This document shows positions 8,653 to 17,480 of a stretch of DNA of 64,000 nt, in pieces. Under the pieces are notes generated by a model. The model did not search any database. It worked only from the letters and a program-made list of their open reading frames with translations, and was not told the origin of the DNA. The stretch comes from Entoloma clypeatum (Eukaryota; Basidiomycota; Agaricomycetes; Agaricales; Entolomataceae). Location: positions 310,001-374,000 of the forward strand of contig OY751492.1 in the NCBI GenBank assembly GCA_963565915.1, in the 5' to 3' direction. Each line of letters opens with the position of its first letter. The stretch's first letter is position 1. A program made the position numbers and the translations under genes.

Positions 8653-11600
8653 TTATCGTGGACGCGACGGGTTCTGCCGATGGAAATCACGGATCAAATC
8701 TTGAGCGTTCTGAACATTAGCTCGCGGTTCCCATGTGTTCTCTTCCGGGCCATATCCTTCCCACTGGACAAGGTACTGGATCTTTCCGCGGAACTTTCGA
8801 GAGTCCAGGATCGTAGACACATGGTACTCTTCTCGTCCTTCGACGATGATCGGATCAGGGGCTGGTTTCCTTTTCTGGATGGCGTATTTCGGCGTTTCAT
8901 ATGGCGACAACAGGGTCTCGTTGAACACAGGGTGGATCATCTTCCAAGTCTTCGGAAGATCAAGAAGGTACGCGCTAGCCCCTTTCTTCTCTAGAACTTT
9001 GAATGGTCCATGTCGGAGTGCATCAAGTTTCTTTGAGGGTCGATCGGTCCTGATGTTAGTTCCTTCCAGCCACACCTTGTCTCCGATGCGGTAGTCCCGA
9101 GACGGACTTCGCCGTGTGTCAACTGTCTTCTTCATCTGATCCTGTGCTTGTTTCAGCGCAGCATTGGCTTCTTCTCGTGCCTGTTTGAGTTTTTTCAAGA
9201 AGTCGTTGGCAGCCGGATTGGTATCCTCTAACACGAGTTCTCCCTTCCACGGATGTAAACCGTAGTTGAGGTAGAAGGGGGTGTGCTTCGTTGCCTGGTG
9301 CTCTTTGTCATTGTACTGGAACTCTGCGATTGCGATCCATTCCGCCCAATCATCCTGTAGATGGTTGACGAAGTTTCGTAAGAACGCTTCTGTTTCCTGA
9401 TGCGATCGCTCGGCCTGTCCATCAGTCTGTGGGTGGTACGCGGTGGACAGGTTCCTCTTGATCCCCAACATGCGGCAAAGTATCTCCATGAACTTCGCAG
9501 CGAACTGTGGTCCCCTATCGCTGATGATCTTCTTGGGGATCCCGTGAAGCTTCCATATCTGGTCCCGATAGATCTTGGCTAATCCTTCAGCCGATAGTTC
9601 CACGGTTGTCGGGATGAGATGAAGCATCTTTGAATGTCTGTCCGTGATGACCAGAATTGCGTTCTTCCCATCAGATTCTGGTATCGGTCCCACGACGTCA
9701 ATCCCTATGTCTTCCCATGGTTGACTTGGCGCGGCGTTAGGGTGTAGAGGGGCGTGTCTTCTTTGGCGGCTGATCTTGTTACGTTGACAGGTGTCACAAC
9801 CTTTCACATACTTCTTTACGTCATGTAGGATGGTGGGCCACCAGTAGGTGCGAGTGAGGAGTTCGTGTGTTCGATATTGTCCTGGATGTCCTGCCACTGG
9901 TGTGTCGTGCGCTCCAAACATCAGTTCTTGGCGCAATTGTGGATCTGGTGGAACATAGACTCGTTCTCCTGCGTAGGTGATGCCATTTTCCTGCTGGTAC
10001 CAGTGAGGATTCTTCTTCAGACCCTGGGCTACTTCTGTCTCCATGCGATTCGAGGCCTTGATGCGTGCGATCCATGGGTTTTCGATGGTTGTGATGTTTC
10101 CGATTTTGATGGAATCAGATGTTTCACCCCCTTCAAAGAATTGTTCCTCCGTGAACATCTCCATTTGTATCACATCTTCTGATTCCAATCGTTTCAAAAA
10201 TAGTCCCTCCTTGAGCATTTGGTCGCTGTCCTGCGGCTCGAGTTCCGTTTCATACCAGGGTAAACGCGACAGGATGTCTGCTTTCACGTTTGTCTTCCCA
10301 GGTACATGTCGCAATTCGAAGTCATAGTCTTGTAGCTTCATCTTCCAGCGCCTCTGTCGTTGGCTTAGGTCCTGAGGACGCCGGAAATACTCCAGGTTTT
10401 TGTGATCGGTTAAGATCTCGAAACGTTCCTTGGCTTCAAGTAGATAATGTCGCCAGTCCTTCAGTGCTTCCATGACCGCCAAGAGCTCCTTGTCATATAT
10501 TTCGTAATTCTGTTCGGCCGCGGACATGGTCCGCGACAAGAACGCGATAGGATGCCACTTGTCGTCTTGTTTCTGTGAGAGTACCGCTCCAATTGCATAA
10601 CCCGATGCATCGGTTTCAACCCTGAACTGTCCGTCCAGTTTGGGCAATGCCAAGACTGGTGCTGTCGTGATTGCCCGTATGAGACCTTCAAATGCTTCTT
10701 GCGCCGCTGGTCCCCATGTGAATGCTGTATTTCCCGTAAGTGTCGTGAGTGGCTTTGCGATGTTTGAGTATCCCTCAATGAAGCGTCGATAAAAGTTGGC
10801 AAATCCCAGGAACCTCTGGACTTCCTTTTTTGATGTGGGTACTCGCCAGTTCCGGATTGTGTCCACCTTTTCAGTTTCCATCTCGACACGCCCTTCACCA
10901 ACGACATATCCCAATATGGGGCATTTCGTTACTTCCCAAAGACACTTCTTCTCCTTTAGGAACAAGTCATTGTCCGACAGGATCTGCAAGATTTCTTCGG
11001 TATTCCGGGCGAGTTCTTCCTTGGTTTTACCAATAACCACTATGTCATCCATGTAAATCACACAGATGCGCCGACGGATCTGATCCCTGAATAGGCTGGC
11101 CATCATCCGAGAGAACGTTCCCGGGGAATTGCAGAGACCGAAAAACATGACCAATGGTTCAAACAATCCTCGGCTGGTCAAGAAGGCGGCTTTCCATTCG
11201 TCACCCTTTTTGATCCGCACATTATTGTATCCCCACATGATGTCCATTTTGTTGAAGTAGACTGCGTCCTTCAGTACATCCAAGAGGTCGTTGATACGTG
11301 GGAGTGGGAATTTGTCCTTAACCGTGAATTTGTTAACCGTGCGATAGTCCTGTACCAATCGTTTGGAACCGTCTTTCTTGTTAATGAAGAAGCAGGGTGA
11401 TGCATAAGGGGATTTGGATGGTCGGATCTTTCCGGTTGCCAGGCCTTCATCAATGAAATCGTCCAGTTCTTCTTGCTCCTTTTGGGTCATAGGGTACGTG
11501 TTTCCTCCTAGCTCCTTTGGTGCGTCCGGTGTAAGTTCGATGCCGTGGTCCCATTCTCTTTCCCTTGGGATCTTGTCAAAGTTTTCTTTTTCGAAAAGAT

Positions 11601-12261
11601 GGGCAAAACGTTCAACATATGAGGGTCGTTTGGTTGTGGGAGGTGGTGTGGGAGTAACTGCTTCCAATATGGGGTCTCCGGGCTTCCATTTCTGATCTGA
11701 TTTCTTGGGTGCGTCCTTGTCTCGTACTTCCACCATGCGAACCCGATGTTTGCGACCATTAAGGTTAACCCTGAAATCCGAGTGTTTGGTTTGACACGTT
11801 GATGGGCATCGGTTGAATGTTACGGCGCCGGTCGTCCAATTGATTGTAGGGTTGTGGTGCACCAACCAATCATGTCCCAAAAGCATATCCGTTCTCCCAA
11901 TGTCCAATACCATTGCCTCCATGGTTTCCTGGTGTGTTCCCAAGTCCAGCTTGACTTCGGCAAGTTTTTCTGCTTTCTGTTGTCGATTCGGTGATCCATC
12001 CGCATTTAGGATTGATATGGGCTTTATTCCACGTGTGGGAAGGTTCTGTTCACGTACTATTCTGGGATGGATACATGTGCGTTCACATCCGCTATCGACC
12101 TCGGGTCGAATGGCCTTTGGTCCTCGTCGTGTTTTGATCTGAGCTTGCAGCTTGATCTCTCGTCGTTTCGGAGGTTTATCTCCCTTGACAATCTTAGTTG
12201 ACGCAACGGCTCGCTTTGCAGGGATAACATAAGTTATATTGTCTGTAACTGCACCAGGCAA
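8653..12261 (-). CDS. pol: G2 Pol polyprotein: protease, RT, RNase H, integrase, chromodomain
   Basis: An unbroken 1202-codon frame. Protease has DSG at residues about 56-58 and MLLGHDWL at 126. RT has YMDD at 403-406. RNase H begins at ETDASGYAIGAVLS (about 549). The integrase zinc finger is H785/H792/C822/C825, and the core has D855, SDRGPQF (D915) and E951 (DD35E). A GPF/Y-like module lies at about 1084-1120, and the C-terminal chromodomain (about 1145-1195) includes [17 protein letters not shown]. The first in-frame codon with start potential is TTG; no ATG lies near the N-terminus, whereas G3 and G4 have one at this place. The frame is open upstream and overlaps the end of gag in the -1 frame, so expression as a Gag-Pol fusion by -1 frameshifting is likely. 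All catalytic residues are present. Confidence 0.93.
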   Translation of the reverse strand: MPGAVTDNITYVIPAKRAVASTKIVKGDKPPKRREIKLQAQIKTRRGPKAIRPEVDSGCERTCIHPRIVREQNLPTRGIKPISILNADGSPNRQQKAEKLAEVKLDLGTHQETMEAMVLDIGRTDMLLGHDWLVHHNPTINWTTGAVTFNRCPSTCQTKHSDFRVNLNGRKHRVRMVEVRDKDAPKKSDQKWKPGDPILEAVTPTPPPTTKRPSYVERFAHLFEKENFDKIPREREWDHGIELTPDAPKELGGNTYPMTQKEQEELDDFIDEGLATGKIRPSKSPYASPCFFINKKDGSKRLVQDYRTVNKFTVKDKFPLPRINDLLDVLKDAVYFNKMDIMWGYNNVRIKKGDEWKAAFLTSRGLFEPLVMFFGLCNSPGTFSRMMASLFRDQIRRRICVIYMDDIVVIGKTKEELARNTEEILQILSDNDLFLKEKKCLWEVTKCPILGYVVGEGRVEMETEKVDTIRNWRVPTSKKEVQRFLGFANFYRRFIEGYSNIAKPLTTLTGNTAFTWGPAAQEAFEGLIRAITTAPVLALPKLDGQFRVETDASGYAIGAVLSQKQDDKWHPIAFLSRTMSAAEQNYEIYDKELLAVMEALKDWRHYLLEAKERFEILTDHKNLEYFRRPQDLSQRQRRWKMKLQDYDFELRHVPGKTNVKADILSRLPWYETELEPQDSDQMLKEGLFLKRLESEDVIQMEMFTEEQFFEGGETSDSIKIGNITTIENPWIARIKASNRMETEVAQGLKKNPHWYQQENGITYAGERVYVPPDPQLRQELMFGAHDTPVAGHPGQYRTHELLTRTYWWPTILHDVKKYVKGCDTCQRNKISRQRRHAPLHPNAAPSQPWEDIGIDVVGPIPESDGKNAILVITDRHSKMLHLIPTTVELSAEGLAKIYRDQIWKLHGIPKKIISDRGPQFAAKFMEILCRMLGIKRNLSTAYHPQTDGQAERSHQETEAFLRNFVNHLQDDWAEWIAIAEFQYNDKEHQATKHTPFYLNYGLHPWKGELVLEDTNPAANDFLKKLKQAREEANAALKQAQDQMKKTVDTRRSPSRDYRIGDKVWLEGTNIRTDRPSKKLDALRHGPFKVLEKKGASAYLLDLPKTWKMIHPVFNETLLSPYETPKYAIQKRKPAPDPIIVEGREEYHVSTILDSRKFRGKIQYLVQWEGYGPEENTWEPRANVQNAQDLIRDFHRQNPSRPR

Positions 12262-12302
12262 GCGAGTTCGTTTAATGGATAAGGGTCGCGACTTAGCGTC
12301 GT

Positions 12303-13172
12303 TTAATCGGACCCTTCGGGAAAATCCTTCTCATCGGTCTCTATGGTGATGGTTTCATCGTCATCATCGGTATCTCCATCAGACACCTTCCTAATCTTTC
12401 CAGAGTTCTTCTTCGGCTTGCGGCAGTTGCGCGCGATATGTCCTTCTTGGTCGCAGTTGAAACACTTACGACCATCTTTCTTCTTCGGGGCTTTGCAGTC
12501 TTTGGCAAGGTGACCAAAGCGCTGACAGTTGTAGCAACGGGCTACTCCTGCTTTGTCGATCTCCATGGCTTTGCCTTGACCACCATAAGTGGTACCCGAT
12601 CCGGTGCGTGTGTCGCCACCCCCTCGGATGACTAATGCATGTCCCTCCATCTGTCGTCCCTTGTTTCGGATCTCCTTTGCGTAATCAGTGTACGTCTTGC
12701 CATCGCTAGCCACTTGTTCAGAAATTCTGCGGTTGACATTCTTTTCCAGGATGTATTTCCCGGTTTCTTCGCCAAGGTTTGACAGCTTCAAGATTTCTTC
12801 GAATTCGTCCAAGAATTCGTCGATGGTGCGTTTCTCCTGTTTCAGGACTTCGAGTTTCGCCTTGGCCGCTGCCGACTTGTTGGCAATAGAGAATCGCGTA
12901 GCGATGTCGTCTGAGAATCCTAACCAGGTGATGTTCTCGCCATCGGTGGCAAGAGCGTCTAACTTGTTGCTGGCCCAGTGTTTACCGGACCCTTCCATCA
13001 TGCGGGATAACACCGCAAGAATCTTCTGATCATCGGACAGGCCCTTCTGGAACCTGATGTATAATTTGGTGGCTTTCCACCACTCGTCGAATGTGTGTCT
13101 GTCTTTGAACATTCCAGGATCCTTGATGATCTTGGATGTATCCATTGTTTGTACTGTCGGTGCTTCTGCCAT
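12303..13172 (-). CDS. gag: G2 Gag with two CCHC zinc knuckles
   Basis: 289 codons from the ATG at 13172 (MAEAPTVQTMDTSK). The capsid-like part includes FDEWWKATKLYIRF and FLDEFEEILKLSNLG. The C-terminal part has two CCHC knuckles, CYNCQRFGHLAKDC and CFNCDQEGHIARNC, followed by an acidic tail. The frame stays open for 112 codons further upstream, to where G3 and G4 have an ATG (MSYSKQQ) but G2 has ACG at 13506-13508. A longer Gag starting there would need non-AUG initiation. The start at 13172 is favoured for G2. It stops at 12303-12305, with pol overlapping in the -1 frame. Confidence 0.88.
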   Translation of the reverse strand: MAEAPTVQTMDTSKIIKDPGMFKDRHTFDEWWKATKLYIRFQKGLSDDQKILAVLSRMMEGSGKHWASNKLDALATDGENITWLGFSDDIATRFSIANKSAAAKAKLEVLKQEKRTIDEFLDEFEEILKLSNLGEETGKYILEKNVNRRISEQVASDGKTYTDYAKEIRNKGRQMEGHALVIRGGGDTRTGSGTTYGGQGKAMEIDKAGVARCYNCQRFGHLAKDCKAPKKKDGRKCFNCDQEGHIARNCRKPKKNSGKIRKVSDGDTDDDDETITIETDEKDFPEGSD

Positions 13173-13174
13173 GT

Positions 13175-13949
13175 CTAGAACCTGCGGAGTAGGAGAGGTG
13201 TCGGATTGTTGGGATGAAGATGGGGTTCGGGATATAGGTAGGGGTTGAAAATCAGTCCCTGTTCTAGGCGTCTGTTCGGTATCTGACTGCGCGGAGTCAA
13301 AAGTAAATTCGTCAGGGGACTCGTCGGCGGAATCGGTGGCAAAACGTTCGGGGTATTTCCTCTGTAGATCTCTAAGGAATCTCTGTTCCTGCGCGTCTGT
13401 TGGTCGCGAGAAGGGGTCAAGTCTCTCGTTTCGTGCCCAACGGTTGTACTCGGTTTGTTGTTCTTCGATGGTGAAGTGGGCGTAGATCTGCTGCTTCGAG
13501 TAGGACGTGATGATGTGGCTCTGGGACGTCTCGATGTGAGCGTCCTAATCAATCTTCTGATAACGGTTGTCTGGACACCGATAAACTCTCTGATCTCTGT
13601 GATCCGACCTGTCTGAGGTCCTTCTTGAACGCGAAAGCTTTCGAGTTCGTTCTGTCGGGCGTTGTAACGCGCGATCTGGTGTTGCCGAGCAAGATGGATG
13701 CTCTCTGCTATCTCGCCGTGGGGGCGATGCTCGTCGTTGTCTAGTTCTTCGTCAAGCACCTGCTGTAGGATGCGACGGATCTCCGATTCGATGTACTGCT
13801 GGATAAGCGTAAAATCGATACTGTCTCGAGGACTTAGCTCCTCCTGTCGGGCTTCTGGCGTGCTGAATGGGTTACTGGTGAAGTCTTCAAAGAAGCGCGA
13901 CGTCTTGACTTGTCTGGTAGTTGCTCTCTTCGCTCTGGGCGAACCTAAT
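13175..13949 (-). other. G2 leader open frame (candidate ORF0), no ATG
   Basis: From just inside the leader to a TAG at 13175-13177 one frame is open for about 258 codons and ends two bases before the gag ATG (TAG-AC-ATG). G3 and G4 keep the frame and end TAA-AC-ATG. The first 120 or so codons look protein-like and helical (SRFFEDFTSNPF, PRDSIDFTLIQQYIESEI, RITEIREFIGVQTT); the rest is Ser/Pro/Arg-rich and overlaps the Gag N-terminal extension in another frame. There is no Met codon in G2. The ATG codons seen in G3/G4 sit where G2 has ACG. It is either a non-AUG ORF coupled to gag or a chance open leader. Confidence 0.4.
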
Positions 13950-13950
13950 G

Positions 13951-13961
13951 AGATTTAGCAA
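13951..13961 (-). other. G2 self-priming site (Tf1/sushi type)
   Basis: On the minus strand TTGCTAAATCT starts two bases after the 5' LTR. Its exact reverse complement, AGATTTAGCAA, lies within the same LTR (plus positions 14037-14047), 27-34 bases downstream of a TATATAAA box (14074-14081), that is, at the expected 5' end of the transcript. This is the geometry of Tf1, whose first 11 RNA bases fold back to prime reverse transcription. No complement to a tRNA 3' end was found here. The pairing is seen in the sequence; the priming role is inferred. Confidence 0.75.
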
Positions 13962-13963
13962 CT

Positions 13964-14330
13964 TGTTATGCGTAACAAACCGTTCCAAGGTTCGGGCAGA
14001 GTATGCAGGAAGATGGAAAGGCGAAGAGCAATGTGATTGCTAAATCTAAGGAATCTAGCTATAGTACAAAGGGTTTATATAGGTACTGACTATAGGCGAT
14101 AGCATATGAGTCAGTACTGCGTAAGGCAGTGTATCTGAGTAAGATAACTGCGGAAGGCAGTGCGTCTGAGTAAGATGACTGCGGAATGAGTCAGACGGCT
14201 GCGGAAAGCGAGTCAGCGCGGGAGCGAAGTATACTAAAGGGAATAAAGTATAATACGATATGTGTAAGCGGGGGCCGATGAGTAAGAATGAAAAGTAAGC
14301 GTATACGTCCGTAGTCGTTAGTCCGTAACA
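13964..14330 (-). repeat. G2 5' LTR (367 bp)
   Basis: Appears identical to the 3' LTR at 7756-8122. The minus-strand TATATAAA at 14081-14074 and the downstream AGATTTAGCAA at 14047-14037 mark the likely promoter and transcript start. Followed on the plus strand by the duplication CCTTT. Confidence 0.95.
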
Positions 14331-14335
14331 CCTTT

Positions 14336-15010
14336 AGAGATAGTGTGAAATGATGCAAAATGCTTATTATATCTACACAGGAACAAGTAAGGGTTTCTAC
14401 TATATCAATTATGTAGGAGGGGATTATATCTCACTCAATATGCATTGTTTTTCTGAAATTTCGCCATGGATTTTAAGTTATAGAGGTGCTGTGCTCTGCA
14501 ACAAATAATAGTAAACAATGTGCAAAATGCATTGCACAGGTGCGCGCGGTGCCTTCCTCATAGCCTAATAATAGCTTAAAGTGATAGAACTACTTATGGG
14601 ATATGTATTCACCTTCTGACACACTTTGTATAATTTTTAGAAGTCTAGATATGATAGAAATAATGAAATGTGCAGATTTCATTAAAAGTGTTATATCTCT
14701 ATAATGAATCAACCAAATTTGAAAAACAAATGTGCTATAAGATCCCCTGAATGTGGAGAATCCAAATCTGAAATAAAAATTTTTGGTCAAATTTTCGACC
14801 TATTCTGCTCATATTCACCTTATGAAGTGCTTGAATTGTGTTTGAATGGTCTCAATAGGTTCACATGCAATGGTTAAATAGTATATATATATTACATGTA
14901 ATCTAATGTGGTTGTGGAAAGGAGGAAGTAAGAAATGTTGCTTTTTGTGTTTGAGGGAACTCATGCTGCACTGTTTATCATGATTTACAGGGTGTTTTGT
15001 GTTGGAACAG
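14336..15010. repeat. Dispersed AT-rich repeat R2, copy 1
   Basis: Non-coding. From about 14450 to 15000 it aligns by eye with the reverse complement of about 53800-54340. Shared landmarks include ATAGAGGTGCTGTGCTC, TGCGCGCGGTGCCTTCCTCA, TGAAATGTGCAGATTTCA and GAATATGAGC/GCTCATATTC. No open frame is conserved. Gypsy G2 inserted at the left edge. Class unknown. Confidence 0.6.
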
Positions 15011-15334
15011 CATACGATCACATCAACACTGGAGGTGATCACAGTGGATGAATCGTCGTGCAGTCCTAGCATACTCTATGCTACACGCTACAGATCGTGT
15101 ATTCTACGATAGAGGGGGAATCTACTACTAACCTTGAGAGGTGTTTGCAGGTGGGGGTTACTCGTTAAGAGCGTTATATTGCACAGAGAATAAGGACAGT
15201 CTTATATACTAGTCTACTTATTTGTACACTATTTGTACGTCATGGGGTTGAGCACATGGCGCGTCTAATGGAAGCAGAACTTGTTCAACATTTTGATACA
15301 TCATCCTGCTACATAGACTCTCTACAAGACATAG
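15011..15334. other. Non-coding, no recognised feature
   Basis: AT-rich with no recognisable coding or RNA feature; it lies between two segments that both have inverted counterparts around 53575-54340. Confidence 0.45.
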
Positions 15335-15585
15335 CTAAGGTATGTAACTGTATATATACTTACTATTGGTTTCAAGTATCTCTACATAAGTTATGAATAA
15401 TTTTTGGGACTGGTGGTGCCATGGTTTGGGCATTGAGGGTACAAGTTTCGACGATGTGCATCGCCTGGCATTGACTGCCGAGCATTTTCGGCAATCACCG
15501 AAACTCGAACCATAAATTGATTGCCAGGGGTTAAACGTTCTCACAGTTTTCTTTTCCCCCACCTCCACTCCATCTGGCCACCACC
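15335..15585. repeat. R2-associated segment, copy 1
   Basis: Matches the reverse complement of about 53575-53750 by eye. Landmarks are GGTGCCATGGTTTGGGCATTGAGGG, TGCCGAGCATTTTCGGCAATCACCGAAA and TCGAACCATAA; the second contains a short palindrome. It leads directly into the CCCAACGGCC minisatellite, as its counterpart does. Confidence 0.55.
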
Positions 15586-15589
15586 TCTG

Positions 15590-15772
15590 CCCAACAGCCA
15601 CCACTCATGCCCAACGGCCCACACTCATGCCCAATGGCCCACACTCGTGCCCAATGGCCCCTCTAGTGTCCAATGGCCTGCTCTTGTACCCACTGGTGGT
15701 CTCTAATGCCCAACGCCGTCCACTCCCACCCAATGCCGTCCCTTCAAGCCCAACAGCCCCCTCTGCCGCCCA
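15590..15772. repeat. CCCAACGGCC minisatellite, array 1
   Basis: Degenerate tandem units of about 20-21 bases built on ACTCATGCCCAACGGCC. The reverse complement of the same unit (GGCCGTTGGGCATGAGT) makes up arrays at 16540-16670, 51834-52263, 52570-53120 and 53350-53530, and the direct form fills 38090-38690. The open frames across it are products of the repeat, not genes. Confidence 0.7.
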
Positions 15773-16816
15773 ACGGGACAACCCCAACCCATACCCATAC
15801 CCGCATGGGTAGCAACCTTTCGACCTGTGGGTAGATGCTGTTATGGTTGACGAACCCATGCGATGCTTAGGCAGAGAGGCTTAAGTAGCAAAGGCGGATA
15901 CCAAGGTGATTGCTAGATCTGGGGAATACATGCAATGTATGTACCCTATATATACTAGAAGGTCGAGTCATCTAGATGACTCTAGAGCAGTTCCGGTCTG
16001 ACTCCAGAAGCAGACCCGGAGTAGGTGTCTATGGTAACTGCTGCGGCATGAGTCAGAGTATCTAAGTATAGTCCAATAAGTAACACGATATCAAGGATGT
16101 GTGAGAGTAACCATCTAGATATGGTAACAATGACCATACTGTAGTGAGTAAGCGGAGGCCGGGGCCCGAATGATGTAAAAGTGAATAGTAAGCATGAAAC
16201 CAATAGATAAGATGAAACTGGCCATTAATCAGATAAGGCCTCTATGTCTTGTATCTTGTCTGAGCGATCAATGCCATGGATAGCGAATCCATAACAGATG
16301 CAGCACAGGTACGTGCAGGTACCGACGAGTTCGGGTTCCCACGCGGGTGTTCGCAGTAGAAAAAACATGTATTTAAACTACCAAAAAACAAACTACGAGA
16401 TGCGTGCGGGATGCACACGTCATACTACACCCTGCTGGGGACTTGTTGTCCCCAGCCCCATCCTTCCAGCCCCACTCTTCTCCTCCAGGTGTGAGTGGGG
16501 CGTGATGCGTGGCCATTCAGGGCGGTGGGCACAAGTGGCGGCCGGTGGGCACGAGAGGTGCCCGTTGGCGCGAGTGGTGGCTGTTGGCACGAGAGACGGC
16601 CGTTGGGCGGCAGTGGGGGCGAGACATGACCGTTGAGAGCAGCAGACGGCCGTTGGGTGTTTGGGCACGAGCCAGCCTTGGGAACCAGGTGTGGGCATTG
16701 GCGAAGAGTCCCAAGGCAGTGCCACGTCAGAGCGTGACATGTGACAGGTACTGCCAGGGGTCACGGGTTGCGAAAAGACAACCCGGACCTGGACCCGTGA
16801 CCCACGCTATTGCCTA
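15772..16816 (+). mobile_element. MITE-like TIR element, copy 1 (left end lost, split by a solo LTR)
   Basis: The sequence on both sides of the solo LTR (15839-16296) matches the complete copy at 52264-53341 in the same orientation. Shared parts are the ACCCGCATGGGTAGCAACC block, GATGCAGCACAGGTAC, GTTCGCAGTAGAAAAAACATG, the internal GGCCGTTGGGC units (16540-16670) and the right terminal CTATTGCCTA ending at 16816. The left terminal repeat is absent; homology fades at about 15772. No transposase. Confidence 0.65.
15839..16296 (-). repeat. Solo LTR of a gypsy family related to G2-G4 (458 bp)
   Basis: Begins TGTTATGG and ends CCATAACA, flanked by GATGC on both sides (15834-15838 and 16297-16301). 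The plus strand contains GATTGCTAGATCTGGGG, the counterpart of GATTGCTAAATCTAAGG in the G2 LTR, and CTATATATACTAG in a TATA-box position. The orientation is therefore minus and the family probably also self-primes. It is clearly diverged from the LTRs of G2-G4. No internal sequence remains. Confidence 0.75.
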
Positions 16817-16923
16817 CAGACAGCGAGACTCAGACAATATGTGCATGCGCCGTCCAGTAGCATACTCGTAGCCTAGTACAGTATATATATTGGACTGAAC
16901 CTTGAAACACTAATTGTGATAAC
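16817..16923. other. Short non-coding spacer
   Basis: No feature recognised; contains TATATATA at 16882-16889. Confidence 0.4.
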
Positions 16924-17247
16924 TTACCTATCTACAACAAAACTATGAGACTTTATACATGAGCAGCAATAAATATAGAAAAGGGTTGCATGCGGTATCG
17001 ATAAATGGTATCCAGTCAAGTGACCTTCGCTAAAGCTGTTTCAATGCGCCCATGTGGTAGACAATGCCACAGATATTCCCTTTTCCCCATATCCAAACCC
17101 CTACCATGCTGGAGAAGCCACTATTTCAATATCTCGGTTTTGCAATGCATCCAGAACGATGCTGAGGAGTTGCCACAAGTAATCAGCTGCATCAATTATG
17201 GGTCGCCTTGGTAAGCAACCGATCAGATTCGATCTCTATCAATTAGT
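16924..17247 (+). repeat. Dispersed repeat R1, copy 2
   Basis: Direct copy of 7013-7340 with scattered substitutions (for example AATATAGAAAAGGG, TATCCAGTCAAG and CATATCTCGGT/AATATCTCGGT in shared order). No coding frame is conserved. Confidence 0.65.
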
Positions 17248-17480
17248 GTTTGAGGGTTCAGTCTTATGAACTGGAAAATGAACCTGAACTGGACTGGACT
17301 GGAAGAGACCTGAACTGGCAGTTCAGGTCTCACTAATTTTGAGCTCAACCAGTCTCCAGTCTCTCCAAATTTGGAAAAAAAATTGGACTGATTCACCCCC
17401 AGTTCTAGTTTTGGATCTGAAAAATATAAACTGGTTCCAGTTTTTGACCATACAGTAAGCAAGAAAAGTATTGCACCACC
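17245..17480. repeat. SINE-like body related to 5280-5583
   Basis: Contains repeated AACTGGACTGG/CTGAACTGG motifs and CCAGTCTCTCCAAATTTGG, which resembles the SINE body at 5390-5415. No tRNA-like head with A and B boxes was found, so it is probably a 5'-truncated copy. Confidence 0.45.

Larger units (their letters stand above)
7756..14330 (-). mobile_element. Complete Ty3/gypsy chromovirus G2
   Basis: A 6575-bp element on the minus strand, bounded by two 367-bp LTRs and the 5-bp duplication CCTTT. In transcription order: 5' LTR (14330-13964), self-priming site (13961-13951), open leader (13949-13175), gag (13172-12303), pol (12261-8653), a small conserved ORF (8528-8160), polypurine tract (8135-8123), 3' LTR (8122-7756). 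No stop codon or frameshift was found in gag, pol or the small ORF. The LTRs look identical base for base, so insertion was recent. It is the only element in the window that could still be active, and the reference against which G1, G3 and G4 can be read. Confidence 0.95.

Noticed and set aside
15335..15604. Open frames across the repeat blocks (also 16298-16871, 38054-38746, 51835-52904) as host genes
   Set aside because: They follow minisatellite or low-complexity sequence, run on both strands at once, show seven-residue periodicity from a 21-bp unit and contain no domain.
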